A DNA stretch of 64,000 nucleotides from Mycolicibacterium wolinskyi. GTDB lineage: Bacteria > Actinomycetota > Actinomycetes > Mycobacteriales > Mycobacteriaceae. This document shows, one piece after another, positions 11,957 through 21,905 of this stretch (positions within the stretch are counted from its first letter, which is position 1; the number at the start of each line of letters is the position of its first letter). Under the pieces are notes generated by a model, which was given only the letters and a program-made list of their open reading frames with translations, was not told where the DNA came from and made no database searches. The translations under genes and the position numbers were made by a program. The stretch spans positions 186,001 to 250,000 of the forward strand of contig NZ_LQQA01000033.1 of the NCBI RefSeq assembly GCF_002101965.1, written 5' to 3'.

Positions 11957-13105
11957 GTGGCACGCGATTATTACGGCCTGCTCGGAGTGAGCAAAGGCGC
12001 GAGTGATTCGGAGATCAAGCGCGCCTATCGGCGGTTGGCACGTGAACTGCACCCCGACGTCAATCCCGACGAGGAAGCCCAGAGCAGGTTCACCGAGATC
12101 CAGGTTGCCTACGAGGTACTGAGCGATCCGGAGAAACGCCGCATCGTCGACATGGGCGGCGATCCGATGGAGACCGTCGGCGGCTCAGCCGGAAACGGAT
12201 TCGGCGCCGGTTTCGGTGGCCTCGGCGACGTCTTCGAAGCGTTCTTCGGCGGCGGCACGGCCTCACGCGGACCGATCGGCCGGGTACGGCCCGGCGCGGA
12301 CTCGCTGCTGCGGATGCGGCTCGATCTCGAAGAATGCGCGACCGGGGTGACCAAGCAGGTGGCAGTCGACACCGCCGTGTTGTGCGACCTGTGCCACGGC
12401 AAGGGCACCAACGGCAAGTCGACGCCCGTCACGTGCGACACCTGCGGTGGTCGCGGCGAGGTTCAGACCGTGCAGCGATCGCTGCTCGGGCAGGTCATGA
12501 CGTCACGTCCCTGCCCGGTGTGCGGCGGCGTCGGCGAAGTCATCCCCGATCCCTGTAACCGGTGCGGCGGCGACGGCCGAGTGCGGGCCCGGCGCGAGAT
12601 CAGCGTCAAGATCCCGGCCGGTGTCGGTGACGGCATGCGGGTGCGGCTGGCCGCCCAGGGTGAGGTCGGGCCCGGCGGCGGTCCGGCGGGCGACCTGTAC
12701 GTCGAGGTTCACGAGAAGCAGCACGACACGTTCGTCCGCGACGGCGACGATCTGCACTGCACGATCTCGGTGCCGATGGTCGACGCCGCGCTCGGCACGA
12801 CGGTCACCGTCGACGCCATACTCGACGGTCCCACCGAGCTCACGATCCCGGCAGGTACCCAGCCCGGCGCGGTGACGACGTTGCGCGGGCACGGGATGCC
12901 GCATCTGCGGTCGGGAGTCCGCGGCGATCTCCATGCCCACATCGACGTGATGGTGCCGACTCGGCTCGACCACACCGACATCGACCTGCTGCGCAAGCTG
13001 AAGGAGAACCGCGCCCGCGAGGCCGCCGAGGTGCGCTCGGCGCAGGCCTCCGCCAGCTCGGGTGGCTTGTTCAGCAGGTTGCGCGAGACGTTCTCCGGCC
13101 GCTGA
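11957..13105 (+). CDS. dnaJ2: Chaperone DnaJ2 (Hsp40)
   Basis: 382 aa co-chaperone that stimulates DnaK ATPase and hands it unfolded clients. The J domain (residues 1-70) carries the HPD tripeptide in [11 protein letters not shown] Gly/Phe-rich linker follows, then a zinc-binding region with four CxxCxG repeats ([32 protein letters not shown]), then the C-terminal substrate-binding domains. It starts with GTG, 30 nt after hrcA, and is followed by rsmE after 4 nt, so all three are probably one transcript. This is the copy linked to hrcA, not the dnaK-linked dnaJ1. Confidence 0.95.
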   Translation: MARDYYGLLGVSKGASDSEIKRAYRRLARELHPDVNPDEEAQSRFTEIQVAYEVLSDPEKRRIVDMGGDPMETVGGSAGNGFGAGFGGLGDVFEAFFGGGTASRGPIGRVRPGADSLLRMRLDLEECATGVTKQVAVDTAVLCDLCHGKGTNGKSTPVTCDTCGGRGEVQTVQRSLLGQVMTSRPCPVCGGVGEVIPDPCNRCGGDGRVRARREISVKIPAGVGDGMRVRLAAQGEVGPGGGPAGDLYVEVHEKQHDTFVRDGDDLHCTISVPMVDAALGTTVTVDAILDGPTELTIPAGTQPGAVTTLRGHGMPHLRSGVRGDLHAHIDVMVPTRLDHTDIDLLRKLKENRAREAAEVRSAQASASSGGLFSRLRETFSGR

Positions 13106-13109
13106 CGTC

Positions 13110-13859
13110 GTGAGCGCAGCGCTTTTCTACGTCGACGCGCTGCCCGACGCGGGCGAACTCGCGGTCGTCGACGGCGACGAGGGTTTTCACGCGTCCAACG
13201 TCCGGCGTATCCGCGTCGGCGAGCAGATCGACCTCAGCGACGGCGTTGGCATGCTCGCGCACTGCGTGGTCGAGGCCACCGCGAAGGGCACGGTGTCGGC
13301 GCGCGTGACCGAACGGTCGTTGATCACGGCCGCCGAGCCGGCGGTGACGGTCGTCCAGGCGCTGCCGAAGTCCGACCGCTCCGAACTGGCCATCGAACTG
13401 GCCACCGAGGCGGGCGCCGACGGGTTCGTCGCGTGGCAGGCGGCGCGGTGCGTCGCGCGCTGGGACGGGCCGAAGGTGGACAAAGGCCTGCGCCGCTGGG
13501 CCGCGGTCGCGCGGTCGGCGGCACGGCAGTCCCGGCGGGCCTACGTTCCCGGCGTCGACGGCGTGCTGTCGACGCCTGAGCTGGTGGGCCGGGTGACCGA
13601 CGCGGTTGCCGCCGGCGGTCTGGTGTTGGCCCTGCACGAAACGGCCACCGAGCCGATCACCGAACTGCCACTCGCGCAAGCCGATTCACTGACCCTGATC
13701 GTCGGCCCGGAAGGCGGTATCGCCGACGAGGAGATCGCCGCGCTGAGCGGGGCCGGGGCGCGGGCCGTGCGGCTGGGGCCGTCGGTGTTGCGGACCTCGA
13801 CCGCCGCGGCGGTGGCGTTGGGCGCGATCGGCGCGCTGACGCCGCGCTGGCGCGTCTAG
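13110..13859 (+). CDS. rsmE: 16S rRNA m3U1498 methyltransferase RsmE
   Basis: 249 aa SPOUT-class methyltransferase that methylates U1498 of 16S rRNA with S-adenosylmethionine. The knot region is visible near the C-terminus as [14 protein letters not shown] followed by [13 protein letters not shown], the cofactor-binding loops of the family. An N-terminal PUA-like RNA-binding domain comes first. The GTG at 13110, 4 nt after the dnaJ2 stop, gives the usual family length; the longer frame from 13062 lies inside dnaJ2. It is the last gene of the hrcA operon. Confidence 0.93.
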   Translation: MSAALFYVDALPDAGELAVVDGDEGFHASNVRRIRVGEQIDLSDGVGMLAHCVVEATAKGTVSARVTERSLITAAEPAVTVVQALPKSDRSELAIELATEAGADGFVAWQAARCVARWDGPKVDKGLRRWAAVARSAARQSRRAYVPGVDGVLSTPELVGRVTDAVAAGGLVLALHETATEPITELPLAQADSLTLIVGPEGGIADEEIAALSGAGARAVRLGPSVLRTSTAAAVALGAIGALTPRWRV

Positions 13860-13901
13860 CTCGCTCGAAATTGGCGTCTCCGGCATGCCTGGCCACGCCT
13901 T

Positions 13902-13921
13902 AGGCTGGACTTGGCCAGCCT
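13902..13921 (+). terminator. Possible hairpin terminator after rsmE
   Basis: A 7-bp perfect stem AGGCTGG/CCAGCCT with a 6-nt loop lies 42 nt after the rsmE stop, followed by GCTGTTTC with only a short T run. Mycobacterial terminators often lack a clear U tract, so the call is tentative. Confidence 0.35.
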
Positions 13922-13960
13922 GCTGTTTCGGCGTGGACAGCACCTGAGGAGGAGCCAACC

Positions 13961-14701
13961 GTGAGTCTGCCGCCCCAAGGTCCACCGCCGCCGTACGGTC
14001 CGCCTCCGTACGGGCCGCCGCCGCCTTACGGGCAGCAGCCGCCTTATGCGCCCCAGCACCCGCAATGGCCGCCGCCGTCGCCGTACGGGCAGCCATGGCA
14101 ATGGGCGCAGGCCGGTCCGCCACCGAAGAAGTCAGGAACCCCCAAGCTGCTGATCGCGATCGTGGTCATCGCGGTGCTCGCGGTTGCGTTCATGGCATAC
14201 GGCGTTTTCTCGGTGGCATCCGAAGGCAAGGTCAGGACCGCCCATTCGGCGAGCGATTTTTCGACGGTGTGCGAGGGTGACTCATTGAGCAACGCCGCCG
14301 ACTACCGCGAGCCGTACAACATCGCGGCCTTCTACGAAGGTCTCGGGATCGTCGACACCGCGTGGCTGCCGGTAGAGGACAACGAGTGGGCTCGCTCGGA
14401 CGACTACTCGGCCATCAATGTCGTCGCGTGCCTGGAGCGCAAGCTCGGCAGCGACGTGAAATCCACGACGTGTGAGGGCGATGACGGCGGGGACACGGTC
14501 ACCATCGACTACTACTCCGTCGAATACGAGATCGAGTTCCGCGAAGCCAAGACCGGCAAGGTGATCAAGAGCGGGGACACGGTCTCCGGTACGGCCGGCG
14601 ACTGTCCGTTCCTGGCCAGCTACGACAAGAACTCACGAAAGATGTACGCGACGCCGGACGCCGACGCCGTCGCGGCCACGCTGAGGGATTTCGCCGGCTG
14701 A
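13961..14701 (+). CDS. Pro/Tyr-rich membrane-anchored hypothetical protein
   Basis: 246 aa, not recognised as a named family. The first 55 residues are a low-complexity proline, tyrosine and glycine-rich segment (repeated PPPYG). One transmembrane segment follows (about residues 62-85, KLLIAIVVIAVLAVAFMAYG), then an extracytoplasmic domain of about 160 residues with four cysteines that may form two disulfides. The topology is that of many mycobacterial membrane-anchored proteins with a disordered cytoplasmic tail. GTG start with a strong GAGGAGGAG ribosome-binding site. It stands alone between rsmE and dctA. No function can be assigned. Confidence 0.85.
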   Translation: MSLPPQGPPPPYGPPPYGPPPPYGQQPPYAPQHPQWPPPSPYGQPWQWAQAGPPPKKSGTPKLLIAIVVIAVLAVAFMAYGVFSVASEGKVRTAHSASDFSTVCEGDSLSNAADYREPYNIAAFYEGLGIVDTAWLPVEDNEWARSDDYSAINVVACLERKLGSDVKSTTCEGDDGGDTVTIDYYSVEYEIEFREAKTGKVIKSGDTVSGTAGDCPFLASYDKNSRKMYATPDADAVAATLRDFAG

Positions 14702-14778
14702 CGCGGGCCGGCGTCAGGTTTCCTCCGCGAAACATCGATCACACCGTGAGGTGACGAACGCTGGATACGTTGCCGGCC

Positions 14779-16170
14779 ATGGCAACAACCATCGATCCGC
14801 CGCAGAGCGAGATGATCCGGCTCGCGAACAAGCCGCCGTGGTACACGTCGCTGTTCATCCAGTTGTTCGTCGCGATCGTCGCGGGTATCGCAGTGGGCTG
14901 GTTGTGGCCCGACTTCGGCGAGAACCTCAAGCCACTGGCCGACGGGTTCATCAAGTTGATCAAGATGTTGATCGCACCGATCATCTTCTGCACGGTGGTG
15001 CTCGGCATCGCGCACGTCGGAGATCTCAAGTCGGTCGGCCGAATCGGTGTGAAGGCACTCATCTACTTCGAGGCCGTGACGACATTCGCGTTGCTGTTCG
15101 GGATTGTGGTGGGCAACATCGTCAAGCCCGGTTCCGGTTTCAGCATCGACCCGCAGACGCTGGCCACCGGCGCAGAGGCCGTCGCCGCGAAAACGAACGA
15201 CGGCGAGCTGCCCCATACCGTGGAGTTTCTGCTCAACATCATTCCCAGCTCGGTGATCTCCGCGTTCGCCGAAAACGCCTTGTTGCAAGTGCTGTTCTTC
15301 GCGGTGCTGTTCGGCCTGGCGCTGGCCAAGTTCGGAGAGAGCGGCCCGCCGGTCATCCTCGAGTTCGTCGACCACCTCAGCCACATCTTCTTCACGATCA
15401 TCGGCTGGATCATGCGACTCGCGCCGGTGGGTGCGTTCGGTGCGATGGCCTACATCATCGGTCAGTACGGGATCGGCTCCCTCGGCAGCTACGCCAAGCT
15501 GATCGCGGCCTGCTACGCCGCTGCCGCGCTGTTCATCGTGATCCTGGCGGTGATCGCCCGATTGTTCGCCGGGGTGAACCTGTGGCGGTTCCTCGTCTAT
15601 ATCAAGGACGAGATGTTCCTGGCGCTGGGTACCGCGTCCACCGAGGTCGTGCTGCCACGCATCATGACCAAGCTGACCAACGCGGGATGCTCGCGAACCA
15701 CGACGGGACTGGTGGTTCCGACGGGCTACTCGTTCAACCTGGACGGCGCCACGCTCTACCTCTCCATCTGCGTGCTGTTCCTGGCTCAGGCGCTTGGCGT
15801 CGATCTGAGCCTGGGGGAACAGATCACCGCAGTTCTGGTGCTCATGCTTACCTCGAAGGGCATGGCGGGCGTGCCCGGCTCGTCGTTCTTGGCGCTCTCG
15901 GCCACCGTGGCGGCGATCGGTCATGGCGCGATACCCGTCGCTGCGGTGGCGCTGCTGCTCGGTGCTGACCGGATCATGGACTCGATGCGGGTTTCGGTGA
16001 ACCTGCTCGGCAACTGCGTGGCCACGTTCGTGGTCGCGGCCTGGGAAGGGCAACTCGACAAGGAGCGGATGCGCAAAGTGCTCGCGGGCGAGGACGTCGC
16101 GCCACTCGAAGATCTCGGACCCGAAGAAGAGCAGCGCGTCCCGCGCCCGATTTCGACGTCACGGTCGTGA
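14779..16170 (+). CDS. dctA: C4-dicarboxylate:cation symporter DctA
   Basis: 463 aa member of the dicarboxylate/amino acid:cation symporter family, expected to import succinate, fumarate and malate across the plasma membrane. It has the full set of hydrophobic helices and the family signatures: KLIKMLIAPIIFCTVV in the N-terminal half, LGTASTEVVLPRIM (serine-rich hairpin), PTGYSFNLDGATLY and LTSKGMAGVPGSSFLAL. The ATG at 14779 is preferred to an upstream TTG at 14770. TACGTT at 14766-14771 stands 7 nt before the ATG and there is no Shine-Dalgarno, so the transcript may be leaderless. It is monocistronic, with a hairpin downstream. Confidence 0.9.
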   Translation: MATTIDPPQSEMIRLANKPPWYTSLFIQLFVAIVAGIAVGWLWPDFGENLKPLADGFIKLIKMLIAPIIFCTVVLGIAHVGDLKSVGRIGVKALIYFEAVTTFALLFGIVVGNIVKPGSGFSIDPQTLATGAEAVAAKTNDGELPHTVEFLLNIIPSSVISAFAENALLQVLFFAVLFGLALAKFGESGPPVILEFVDHLSHIFFTIIGWIMRLAPVGAFGAMAYIIGQYGIGSLGSYAKLIAACYAAAALFIVILAVIARLFAGVNLWRFLVYIKDEMFLALGTASTEVVLPRIMTKLTNAGCSRTTTGLVVPTGYSFNLDGATLYLSICVLFLAQALGVDLSLGEQITAVLVLMLTSKGMAGVPGSSFLALSATVAAIGHGAIPVAAVALLLGADRIMDSMRVSVNLLGNCVATFVVAAWEGQLDKERMRKVLAGEDVAPLEDLGPEEEQRVPRPISTSRS

Positions 16171-16173
16171 ACT

Positions 16174-16223
16174 ACGGGTCGGCCGACCCGTCCCACAGCC
16201 CTGGTGTCAAAGTCAACACCAGG
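16174..16223 (+). terminator. Two inverted repeats after dctA, possible terminator
   Basis: Just after the dctA stop come a perfect 18-bp palindrome ACGGGTCGGCCGACCCGT (16174-16191) and an 8-bp stem CCTGGTGT/ACACCAGG with an 8-nt loop (16200-16223). There is no U tract. The pair could terminate dctA; the first palindrome could also be a protein-binding site. Confidence 0.4.
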
Positions 16224-16392
16224 CCCGTCGCCGGTAACGTCCTGCCAACACCCGGTCAATTGCTGCCACCGGAATTACCGCGCTGATCTTTGTGTTCAAC
16301 CAGATAGATCGGCACAACGGAGCGTCGATACCGCGTCCGAACCGCGACATTCGCGCCACGGCTCGAACATCACTCGCAGACACGAAAGAAGC

Positions 16393-16569
16393 ATGAGCAT
16401 CATGAAGAAGTTCGGATTCGCCACTGTCATCGCCAGCGGACTGGCCGCTGCGGTTCTGGGTTTGGCCGGTCCCGCGCAGGCTGACGTCGGCCATCACGAC
16501 TGGGTCAACAACATCGGCCCGCACGTGACGGTTCCGCAGGTGGACACCACGGTTCACCAGAGCCACTGA
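16393..16569 (+). CDS. 58-aa secreted peptide
   Basis: A signal peptide (MSIMKKFGFATVIASGLAAA, then a hydrophobic core ending in PAQA) is followed by a mature part of only about 27 residues that is rich in His and Val and starts ADVGHHDW. ATG at 16393 or 16402; a purine-rich AAAGAAG lies just upstream. A strong intrinsic terminator follows 16 nt after the stop, which supports a real short transcription unit. It resembles the many small secreted mycobacterial proteins of unknown role. The clustered histidines could bind metal, but that is only a guess. Confidence 0.7.
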   Translation: MSIMKKFGFATVIASGLAAAVLGLAGPAQADVGHHDWVNNIGPHVTVPQVDTTVHQSH

Positions 16570-16585
16570 CCGGCAGCGCAGGCTC

Positions 16586-16613
16586 AAAGGGCACCCCGTG
16601 CGGGGTGCCCTTT
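16586..16613 (+). terminator. Strong intrinsic terminator
   Basis: A perfect 12-bp stem AAAGGGCACCCC/GGGGTGCCCTTT with loop GTGC, 16 nt after the 58-aa peptide gene and ahead of phoH. The stem ends in TTT. It is the best terminator in the window. Confidence 0.85.
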
Positions 16614-16726
16614 GCCGTTGCGGCCTTAACCGTTGGGCCGAGTCGTTGACCAGCGGTAAACTGACGAACAGCAGTACGGCCACCAGAGCCGTCACGAGAA
16701 CACAGAAAGCAGGCACGAAACCCCAC

Positions 16727-18850
16727 GTGACGCCCCGCGACACGACCGCTGACTCGTCGACCACCGGTTCCGGATCGGTCCGCAGCAGCATCACCGTTCC
16801 GCCCGACATCATCGTGGGCCTGCTTGGCTCGGCCGACGAGAATCTGCGGGCAATCGAGAACCTACTGGCTGCCGACATTCACGTGCGCGGCAACGAAGTC
16901 ACCTTCTCCGGGGAGCCGGCCGACGTTGCGCTGGCCGAGCGCGTCGTCGCCGAGCTCATCGCCGTCGCCTCCAGCGGCCAGTCGGTGACACCGGATGCGG
17001 TCCGGCACAGCGTCGCGATCCTCACCGGCACGGGTGAGGAGTCGCCTGCCGAGGTGCTCACGCTCGACATCCTGTCGCGGCGTGGCAAGACCATCCGGCC
17101 CAAGACGCTCAACCAGAAGCGCTACGTCGATGCGATCGACGCCCACACCGTCGTGTTCGGGATCGGACCTGCAGGCACCGGCAAGACGTATCTGGCGATG
17201 GCCAAGGCCGTCAACGCATTGCAGACCAAGCAGGTCAACCGCATCATCCTCACCCGTCCGGCGGTGGAAGCCGGTGAACGCCTTGGCTTTCTGCCCGGCA
17301 CGCTGAGCGAGAAGATCGACCCGTATCTGCGCCCGCTGTACGACGCGTTGCACGACATGATGGATCCCGAACTCATCCCGAAGCTGATGAGCGCCGGGGT
17401 GATCGAGGTCGCGCCGTTGGCGTATATGCGTGGTCGTGCGCAGCCGTTGTTCGCCAAGGTGTTGACGCCCAGTGGCTTCCGGCGGATCGGCGAACTGAAG
17501 GTCGGGGACTTCGTGATCGGCTCGAACGGCCGCCCGACTGAGGTCACGGGTGTCTACCCGCAAGGCTTCAAAGAAATCTACCGAGTCCAGACGCAGGACG
17601 GAGCATCCACGCTGGCCTCCGGTGACCACCTATGGTCTGTCTACACGCGCGACGATCGACGCCGTGGAAAGCCGGCCCGGGTCCTGGAGACCAAGGAGAT
17701 GATCGGCAATCTCCGTGCGGCCCACTATCACCGATACGAATTGCCGCTGCTGAGCGCTCCCGTGGTCTTCGAGTCGAAACCTGTTCCGATGGATCCGTAT
17801 GCGCTCGGCCTGCTCTTGGGCGACGGATGTTTCTCATGCACGGCGACGCCGACATTCGCGACCAATGATCCGGAACTCGCCGAGTCCCTCGAGCGACTCA
17901 TCCCAGGGATCACGGCGCGACAAAAGACCGCCGTCGACTATGTGCTGAACCGGATCACGACGCCTGGTGAGGTCATCACGATCGAGAATCCGGTGACCGG
18001 CGTGATGCGTGCGCTAGGCCTGTCAGGGAAGAAATCCGACACCAAGTTCGTTCCCGCGGATTACCTGTTCAACTCGGCAGACGTGCGACTCGCGGTCTTG
18101 CAGGGCCTCCTCGACACCGATGGGGGCCCGGTCACCCAAGAGGGCCGGACCTGCCGTATTCAGTACACGACCATTTCGGATCAGATGCGCGACGACGTCG
18201 CCTTCATCGTGGAGTCGCTGGGTGGCGTCGTGTACGCACGTACGCGGAAAGCCGAGGGCCGCAAGCCTGGGATGGCTCGCGGTCGCGAGGTCCATCACCG
18301 TTCCGATGCACACATCCTCGACATCCGCCTTCCTGCAGGGGTCGTGCCCTTCCGGCTCTCGCGCAAGGTTGCGAAGTACGACGCGACCGGCGGCGGCCGC
18401 CCGATGCGGTTCATCGACCGCATCGAACCCGCCGGCACCGAGGAAGCCGTGTGTATCAGTGTGGCGGCCGAGGACTCGCTGTACGTCACCGAGGATTTCC
18501 TGCTTACGCACAACACCCTCAACGACGCCTTCATCATTCTCGACGAGGCGCAGAACACCACCGCCGAGCAGATGAAGATGTTCCTGACGCGTCTGGGGTT
18601 CGGCTCGAAAGTCGTTGTGACGGGCGATGTCACGCAGGTCGACCTGCCCGGCGGAGCGACGTCGGGGCTGCGGGCGGCCATGCAGATCCTCGATGGCATC
18701 GACGACATCCACTTCGCCGAACTCACGAGCGCAGACGTGGTCCGGCATCGCCTGGTGTCGGAGATCGTCGACGCCTACGCGCGCCACGAGGAGCCGGCGA
18801 TGCTCAACCGGGCCCAGCGCCGGTCGTCGAGCGGGCGGCCCAGACGATGA
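16727..18850 (+). CDS. phoH: PhoH family P-loop ATPase precursor containing an intein
   Basis: 707-aa precursor; without the 359-aa intein the spliced protein is 348 aa, about the length of mycobacterial PhoH1. PhoH-like proteins are P-loop ATPases often encoded next to ybeY and linked to RNA metabolism. Walker A is seen as [10 protein letters not shown] (about 17159) and Walker B as FIILDEAQN (about 18533). The intein sits between RGR and TLNDAF, directly before the Walker B strand, so splicing is needed to build the active site. The GTG at 16727 was chosen by length; the frame stays open upstream to 16598. The stop overlaps the ybeY start (ATGA). Overlapping genes continue to era, so one operon is likely. 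Confidence 0.93.
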   Translation: MTPRDTTADSSTTGSGSVRSSITVPPDIIVGLLGSADENLRAIENLLAADIHVRGNEVTFSGEPADVALAERVVAELIAVASSGQSVTPDAVRHSVAILTGTGEESPAEVLTLDILSRRGKTIRPKTLNQKRYVDAIDAHTVVFGIGPAGTGKTYLAMAKAVNALQTKQVNRIILTRPAVEAGERLGFLPGTLSEKIDPYLRPLYDALHDMMDPELIPKLMSAGVIEVAPLAYMRGRAQPLFAKVLTPSGFRRIGELKVGDFVIGSNGRPTEVTGVYPQGFKEIYRVQTQDGASTLASGDHLWSVYTRDDRRRGKPARVLETKEMIGNLRAAHYHRYELPLLSAPVVFESKPVPMDPYALGLLLGDGCFSCTATPTFATNDPELAESLERLIPGITARQKTAVDYVLNRITTPGEVITIENPVTGVMRALGLSGKKSDTKFVPADYLFNSADVRLAVLQGLLDTDGGPVTQEGRTCRIQYTTISDQMRDDVAFIVESLGGVVYARTRKAEGRKPGMARGREVHHRSDAHILDIRLPAGVVPFRLSRKVAKYDATGGGRPMRFIDRIEPAGTEEAVCISVAAEDSLYVTEDFLLTHNTLNDAFIILDEAQNTTAEQMKMFLTRLGFGSKVVVTGDVTQVDLPGGATSGLRAAMQILDGIDDIHFAELTSADVVRHRLVSEIVDAYARHEEPAMLNRAQRRSSSGRPRR
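17438..18514 (+). mobile_element. PhoH intein, class 3 (Ala1, WCT) with LAGLIDADG endonuclease
   Basis: 359 residues in frame with phoH. The N-terminal residue is Ala, not Cys or Ser, so normal class 1 splicing is impossible. The class 3 signature residues are present: block B GDHLW (His64, Trp66), block F VCISV (Cys339), and block G LTHN with Thr357, His358, Asn359, followed by +1 Thr. In class 3 inteins the block F Cys attacks first. The two dodecapeptide motifs of a LAGLIDADG homing endonuclease are seen as [10 protein letters not shown] (about residue 122) and [10 protein letters not shown] (about residue 221), both with their acidic residues, so homing may still be active. The boundaries come from alignment with uninterrupted PhoH. 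Confidence 0.9.
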
Positions 18851-19383
18851 GCATCGAGGTTTCCAACGAGTCGGGGATCGACGTCTCCGAATCCGAATTG
18901 ATCAGTGTCGCACGGTTTGTCATCGCCAAGATGGACGTGCATCCCGCGGCTGAGCTGTCGATGGTGCTGCTCGACAGCGCGGCGATGGCCGACCTGCACA
19001 TGCGGTGGATGGACCTGCCCGGCCCCACCGACGTCATGAGCTTCCCGATGGACGAGCTCGAACCCGGCGGTCGGCCGGATTCGCCCGAGCCCGGCCCGGC
19101 CATGCTCGGTGACATCGTGCTGTGCCCGGAGTTCGCCGAGCAGCAGGCCGCGAAGGCCGGACATTCCCTGGGCCAGGAGTTGGCCCTGCTGACGGTGCAC
19201 GGTGTGCTGCATCTGCTGGGATACGACCACGCCGAACCGGACGAGGAGAAAGAGATGTTCGCCCTGCAGCGTCAGCTGCTGGAGGAATGGGTCGCCGATC
19301 AGGTGCAGGCCTACCACGCCGACCGACAGAGCGACAAAGATCGGCAGCTGTTGGACAAGTCCCGATACTTCGACCAACCGTGA
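18847..19383 (+). CDS. ybeY: Endoribonuclease YbeY (rRNA maturation)
   Basis: 178 aa zinc-dependent endoribonuclease acting in 16S rRNA 3'-end maturation and ribosome quality control. The zinc-binding signature [11 protein letters not shown] is intact (H3xH5xH type), preceded by [10 protein letters not shown], typical of the family. The ATG overlaps the phoH stop by 4 nt, and the TGA is followed immediately by the overlapping GTG start of the CorC-like gene. The conserved phoH-ybeY pairing suggests joint work in RNA processing. Confidence 0.95.
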   Translation: MSIEVSNESGIDVSESELISVARFVIAKMDVHPAAELSMVLLDSAAMADLHMRWMDLPGPTDVMSFPMDELEPGGRPDSPEPGPAMLGDIVLCPEFAEQQAAKAGHSLGQELALLTVHGVLHLLGYDHAEPDEEKEMFALQRQLLEEWVADQVQAYHADRQSDKDRQLLDKSRYFDQP

Positions 19384-20696
19384 GCGGGCTCCTACCCCTG
19401 TTCGGCGCGATCATCCTGGTCGGCTTCGGCGGTCTGTTCGCGGCCATCGACGCCGCGTTGTCGACGGTGTCGATCGCGCGCATCGAAGAACTCACCCGGG
19501 ACGAACGGCCGGGTGCGGCGCGGCTGGGCAGAGTCGTCGCCGAACGCCCGCGCTACATCAATCTCGTGGTGCTGCTGCGGATCACATGCGAAGTGAGTGC
19601 GACGGTGCTGCTGGCGTCGTTCCTCGACGGGCATCTCGGCGTCAGTTGGGGCCTGTTCGCCGCCGCTGCGATCATGGTGGTGACGAGCTTTGTGGCCATC
19701 GGTGTCGGCCCTCGTACCGTCGGCAGGCAGAACGCCTACAGCATCGCATTGGTGTCCGCGCTTCCGCTGCAGGCCATTTCGGTGCTGCTGACCCCGATCA
19801 GCCGGCTGCTGGTGTTGATCGGTAACGCGCTCACCCCGGGTCGTGGTTTTCGCAACGGCCCGTTCGCGTCCGAGATCGAACTGCGTGAGGTCGTCGATCT
19901 GGCGCAACAGCGCGGCGTGGTGGCCGACGAGGAACGCCGGATGATCCAGTCGGTGTTCGAACTCGGTGACACCCCGGCCCGCGAGGTCATGGTTCCGCGT
20001 ACCGAGATGGTGTGGATCGAAAGTGACAAGACCGCGGGCCAAGCGACATCGCTGGCGGTCCGTAGCGGGCATTCGCGTATCCCGGTGATCGGGGAGAACG
20101 TGGACGACATCGTCGGTGTGGTGTATCTGAAAGACCTTGTGCAGCAGACCTACTACTCGACCAACGGGGGTCGTGACACCACGGTCGCGCAGGTCATGCG
20201 GTCGGCGGTGTTCGTGCCGGACTCCAAGCCGCTCGATGAGTTGCTCAGCGAGATGCAGCGCGACCGCAACCACATGGCGCTGCTGGTCGACGAATACGGC
20301 GCGATCGCCGGCCTGGTGACCATCGAGGATGTGCTCGAAGAGATCGTCGGTGAGATCGCCGACGAATACGACACCGATGAGGTCGCGCCCGTGGAAGACC
20401 TGGGGGAGCGGGAGTACCGCGTGTCGGCGCGACTGCCGATCGAGGATCTCGGCGAGCTGTACGGGCTGGACTTGGACGAGGATCTCGACGTCGACACCGT
20501 CGGCGGCCTCGTGGCGTTCGAGCTCGGGCGCGTGCCGCTGCCCGGCGCCGAGGTGTCCTGGGACGGACTGCGTTTGCGCGCCGAGGGCGGGCCCGATCAT
20601 CGGGGCCGCGTGCGAATCAACACCGTGCTGGTCTCGCCGACGGAGTCCCCTGACGAGAATTCGCGCACGCGAGGAGGAGATCACCCGGATGACTGA
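19380..20696 (+). CDS. CNNM/CorC family membrane protein (DUF21 plus CBS domains)
   Basis: 438 aa. The N-terminal DUF21 domain has about four transmembrane segments (residues 1-170). Next come the pair of CBS domains (about 200-330; [14 protein letters not shown] and [17 protein letters not shown]) and a C-terminal CorC/HlyC transporter-associated domain. The family is linked to magnesium or cobalt transport and adenosyl-nucleotide sensing; the exact substrate is unknown. The GTG at 19380 overlaps the ybeY stop; the longer frame from 19122 is inside ybeY. It overlaps the next gene by 8 nt. Confidence 0.9.
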   Translation: MSGLLPLFGAIILVGFGGLFAAIDAALSTVSIARIEELTRDERPGAARLGRVVAERPRYINLVVLLRITCEVSATVLLASFLDGHLGVSWGLFAAAAIMVVTSFVAIGVGPRTVGRQNAYSIALVSALPLQAISVLLTPISRLLVLIGNALTPGRGFRNGPFASEIELREVVDLAQQRGVVADEERRMIQSVFELGDTPAREVMVPRTEMVWIESDKTAGQATSLAVRSGHSRIPVIGENVDDIVGVVYLKDLVQQTYYSTNGGRDTTVAQVMRSAVFVPDSKPLDELLSEMQRDRNHMALLVDEYGAIAGLVTIEDVLEEIVGEIADEYDTDEVAPVEDLGEREYRVSARLPIEDLGELYGLDLDEDLDVDTVGGLVAFELGRVPLPGAEVSWDGLRLRAEGGPDHRGRVRINTVLVSPTESPDENSRTRGGDHPDD

Positions 20697-21006
20697 ACTC
20701 GACGCCGAGGACGCCAAGCTCGTGGTGCTGGCCCGCGGAGCGATGGGCCGCGCCGAAGCGGCTGCCGGAGCGGCCGTGCGCGATCTAGACGGCCGAACGT
20801 ACGCCGGCGCGCCCGTCGATCTCGCCGCCTTGCAACTGACCGCGCTGCAGGCCGCGGTGGCCGCCGCGGTGTCCAGTGGCGCGACGGGACTGGAAGCGGC
20901 TGTCCTGGTCGGCGGATCGGCCGACGACGCGGGTGTGGCTGCGGTGCGTGAGCTGTCGGCTGATGCCGCGGTGATCGTCACGGACCGGACCGGTACGCCG
21001 GTATGA
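20689..21006 (+). CDS. Small cytidine deaminase-like protein without zinc motifs
   Basis: 105 aa, at the place where mycobacteria carry a gene annotated as cytidine deaminase-like (Rv2365c in M. tuberculosis). The pattern of short helices and strands ([33 protein letters not shown]) matches the start of the deaminase fold. However, neither the HAE nor the PCxxC zinc-ligand motif is present and the protein has no cysteine at all. It is therefore unlikely to deaminate. A strong GAGGAGGAGA ribosome-binding site precedes the ATG, and the gene overlaps both neighbours. A role beside Era or CorC is unknown. Confidence 0.75.
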   Translation: MTELDAEDAKLVVLARGAMGRAEAAAGAAVRDLDGRTYAGAPVDLAALQLTALQAAVAAAVSSGATGLEAAVLVGGSADDAGVAAVRELSADAAVIVTDRTGTPV

Positions 21007-21902
21007 GCGAGTTCCGTTCCGGCTTCGTCTGTTTCGTCGGCCGGCCGAACACAGGCAAATCGACGCTGACGAACGCCCTCGTCGGGACCAAGGTCGCGAT
21101 CACGTCGAATCGTCCGCAGACCACGCGCCACACGATCCGCGGCATCGTCCACCGCGAGGACTTCCAGATCATCCTCGTCGACACCCCCGGCCTGCACCGG
21201 CCCCGGACCTTGCTCGGCCAACGCCTCAACGACCTGGTCAAAGACACCTACTCCGAGGTCGACGTCATCGGGATGTGCATCCCCGCCGACGAGGCCATCG
21301 GTCCCGGCGACCGCTGGATCTACCAGCAGATCCGCGCCGTCGCGCCCAAGACCACGTTCATCGCCATCGTCACCAAGATCGACAAGGTGCCCAAGGACCG
21401 GGTGGCAGCACAGCTGCTGGCGGTCAGCGAGTTGGTCGGTCCCGACACCGAGATCGTCCCCGTCTCGGCGACTTCCGGCGAGCAACTCGATGTGCTCACC
21501 GACGTCCTTGTCGCTCAGCTGCCCCCGGGCCCGGCGTACTACCCCGACGGTGAGCTCACGGATGAACCCGAAGAAGTGCTCATGGCCGAACTCATCCGCG
21601 AGGCCGCACTCGAAGGCGTGCGCGACGAACTGCCGCACTCCCTGGCGGTCGTGATCGAGGAGGTCGAACCCAGGCAAGGACGTGACGACCTCATCGACGT
21701 GCACGCCATCCTCTATGTGGAGCGCGACAGCCAGAAAGGCATCGTCATCGGGAAAGGCGGCGCCCGGCTCCGCGAGGTCGGCACCGCGGCGCGTACACAG
21801 ATCGAAAAGCTGCTCGGCACAAAGGTTTACCTCGACCTGCGGGTCAAGATCGCCAAGAACTGGCAGCGCGACCCCAAACAACTTGGCAGGCTTGGGTTCT
21901 GA
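21003..21902 (+). CDS. era: GTPase Era
   Basis: 299 aa ribosome-assembly GTPase that binds the 3' end of 16S rRNA. GTPase motifs: G1 GRPNTGKST, G3 DTPGLHRPRT, G4 TKIDK and G5 SATSG. The C-terminal KH RNA-binding domain shows GIVIGKGGARLREVG. The start ATG overlaps the preceding stop (ATGA). It closes the phoH-ybeY-corC-era cluster, a set concerned with 16S rRNA maturation. Confidence 0.95.
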   Translation: MSEFRSGFVCFVGRPNTGKSTLTNALVGTKVAITSNRPQTTRHTIRGIVHREDFQIILVDTPGLHRPRTLLGQRLNDLVKDTYSEVDVIGMCIPADEAIGPGDRWIYQQIRAVAPKTTFIAIVTKIDKVPKDRVAAQLLAVSELVGPDTEIVPVSATSGEQLDVLTDVLVAQLPPGPAYYPDGELTDEPEEVLMAELIREAALEGVRDELPHSLAVVIEEVEPRQGRDDLIDVHAILYVERDSQKGIVIGKGGARLREVGTAARTQIEKLLGTKVYLDLRVKIAKNWQRDPKQLGRLGF

Positions 21903-21905
21903 CAG

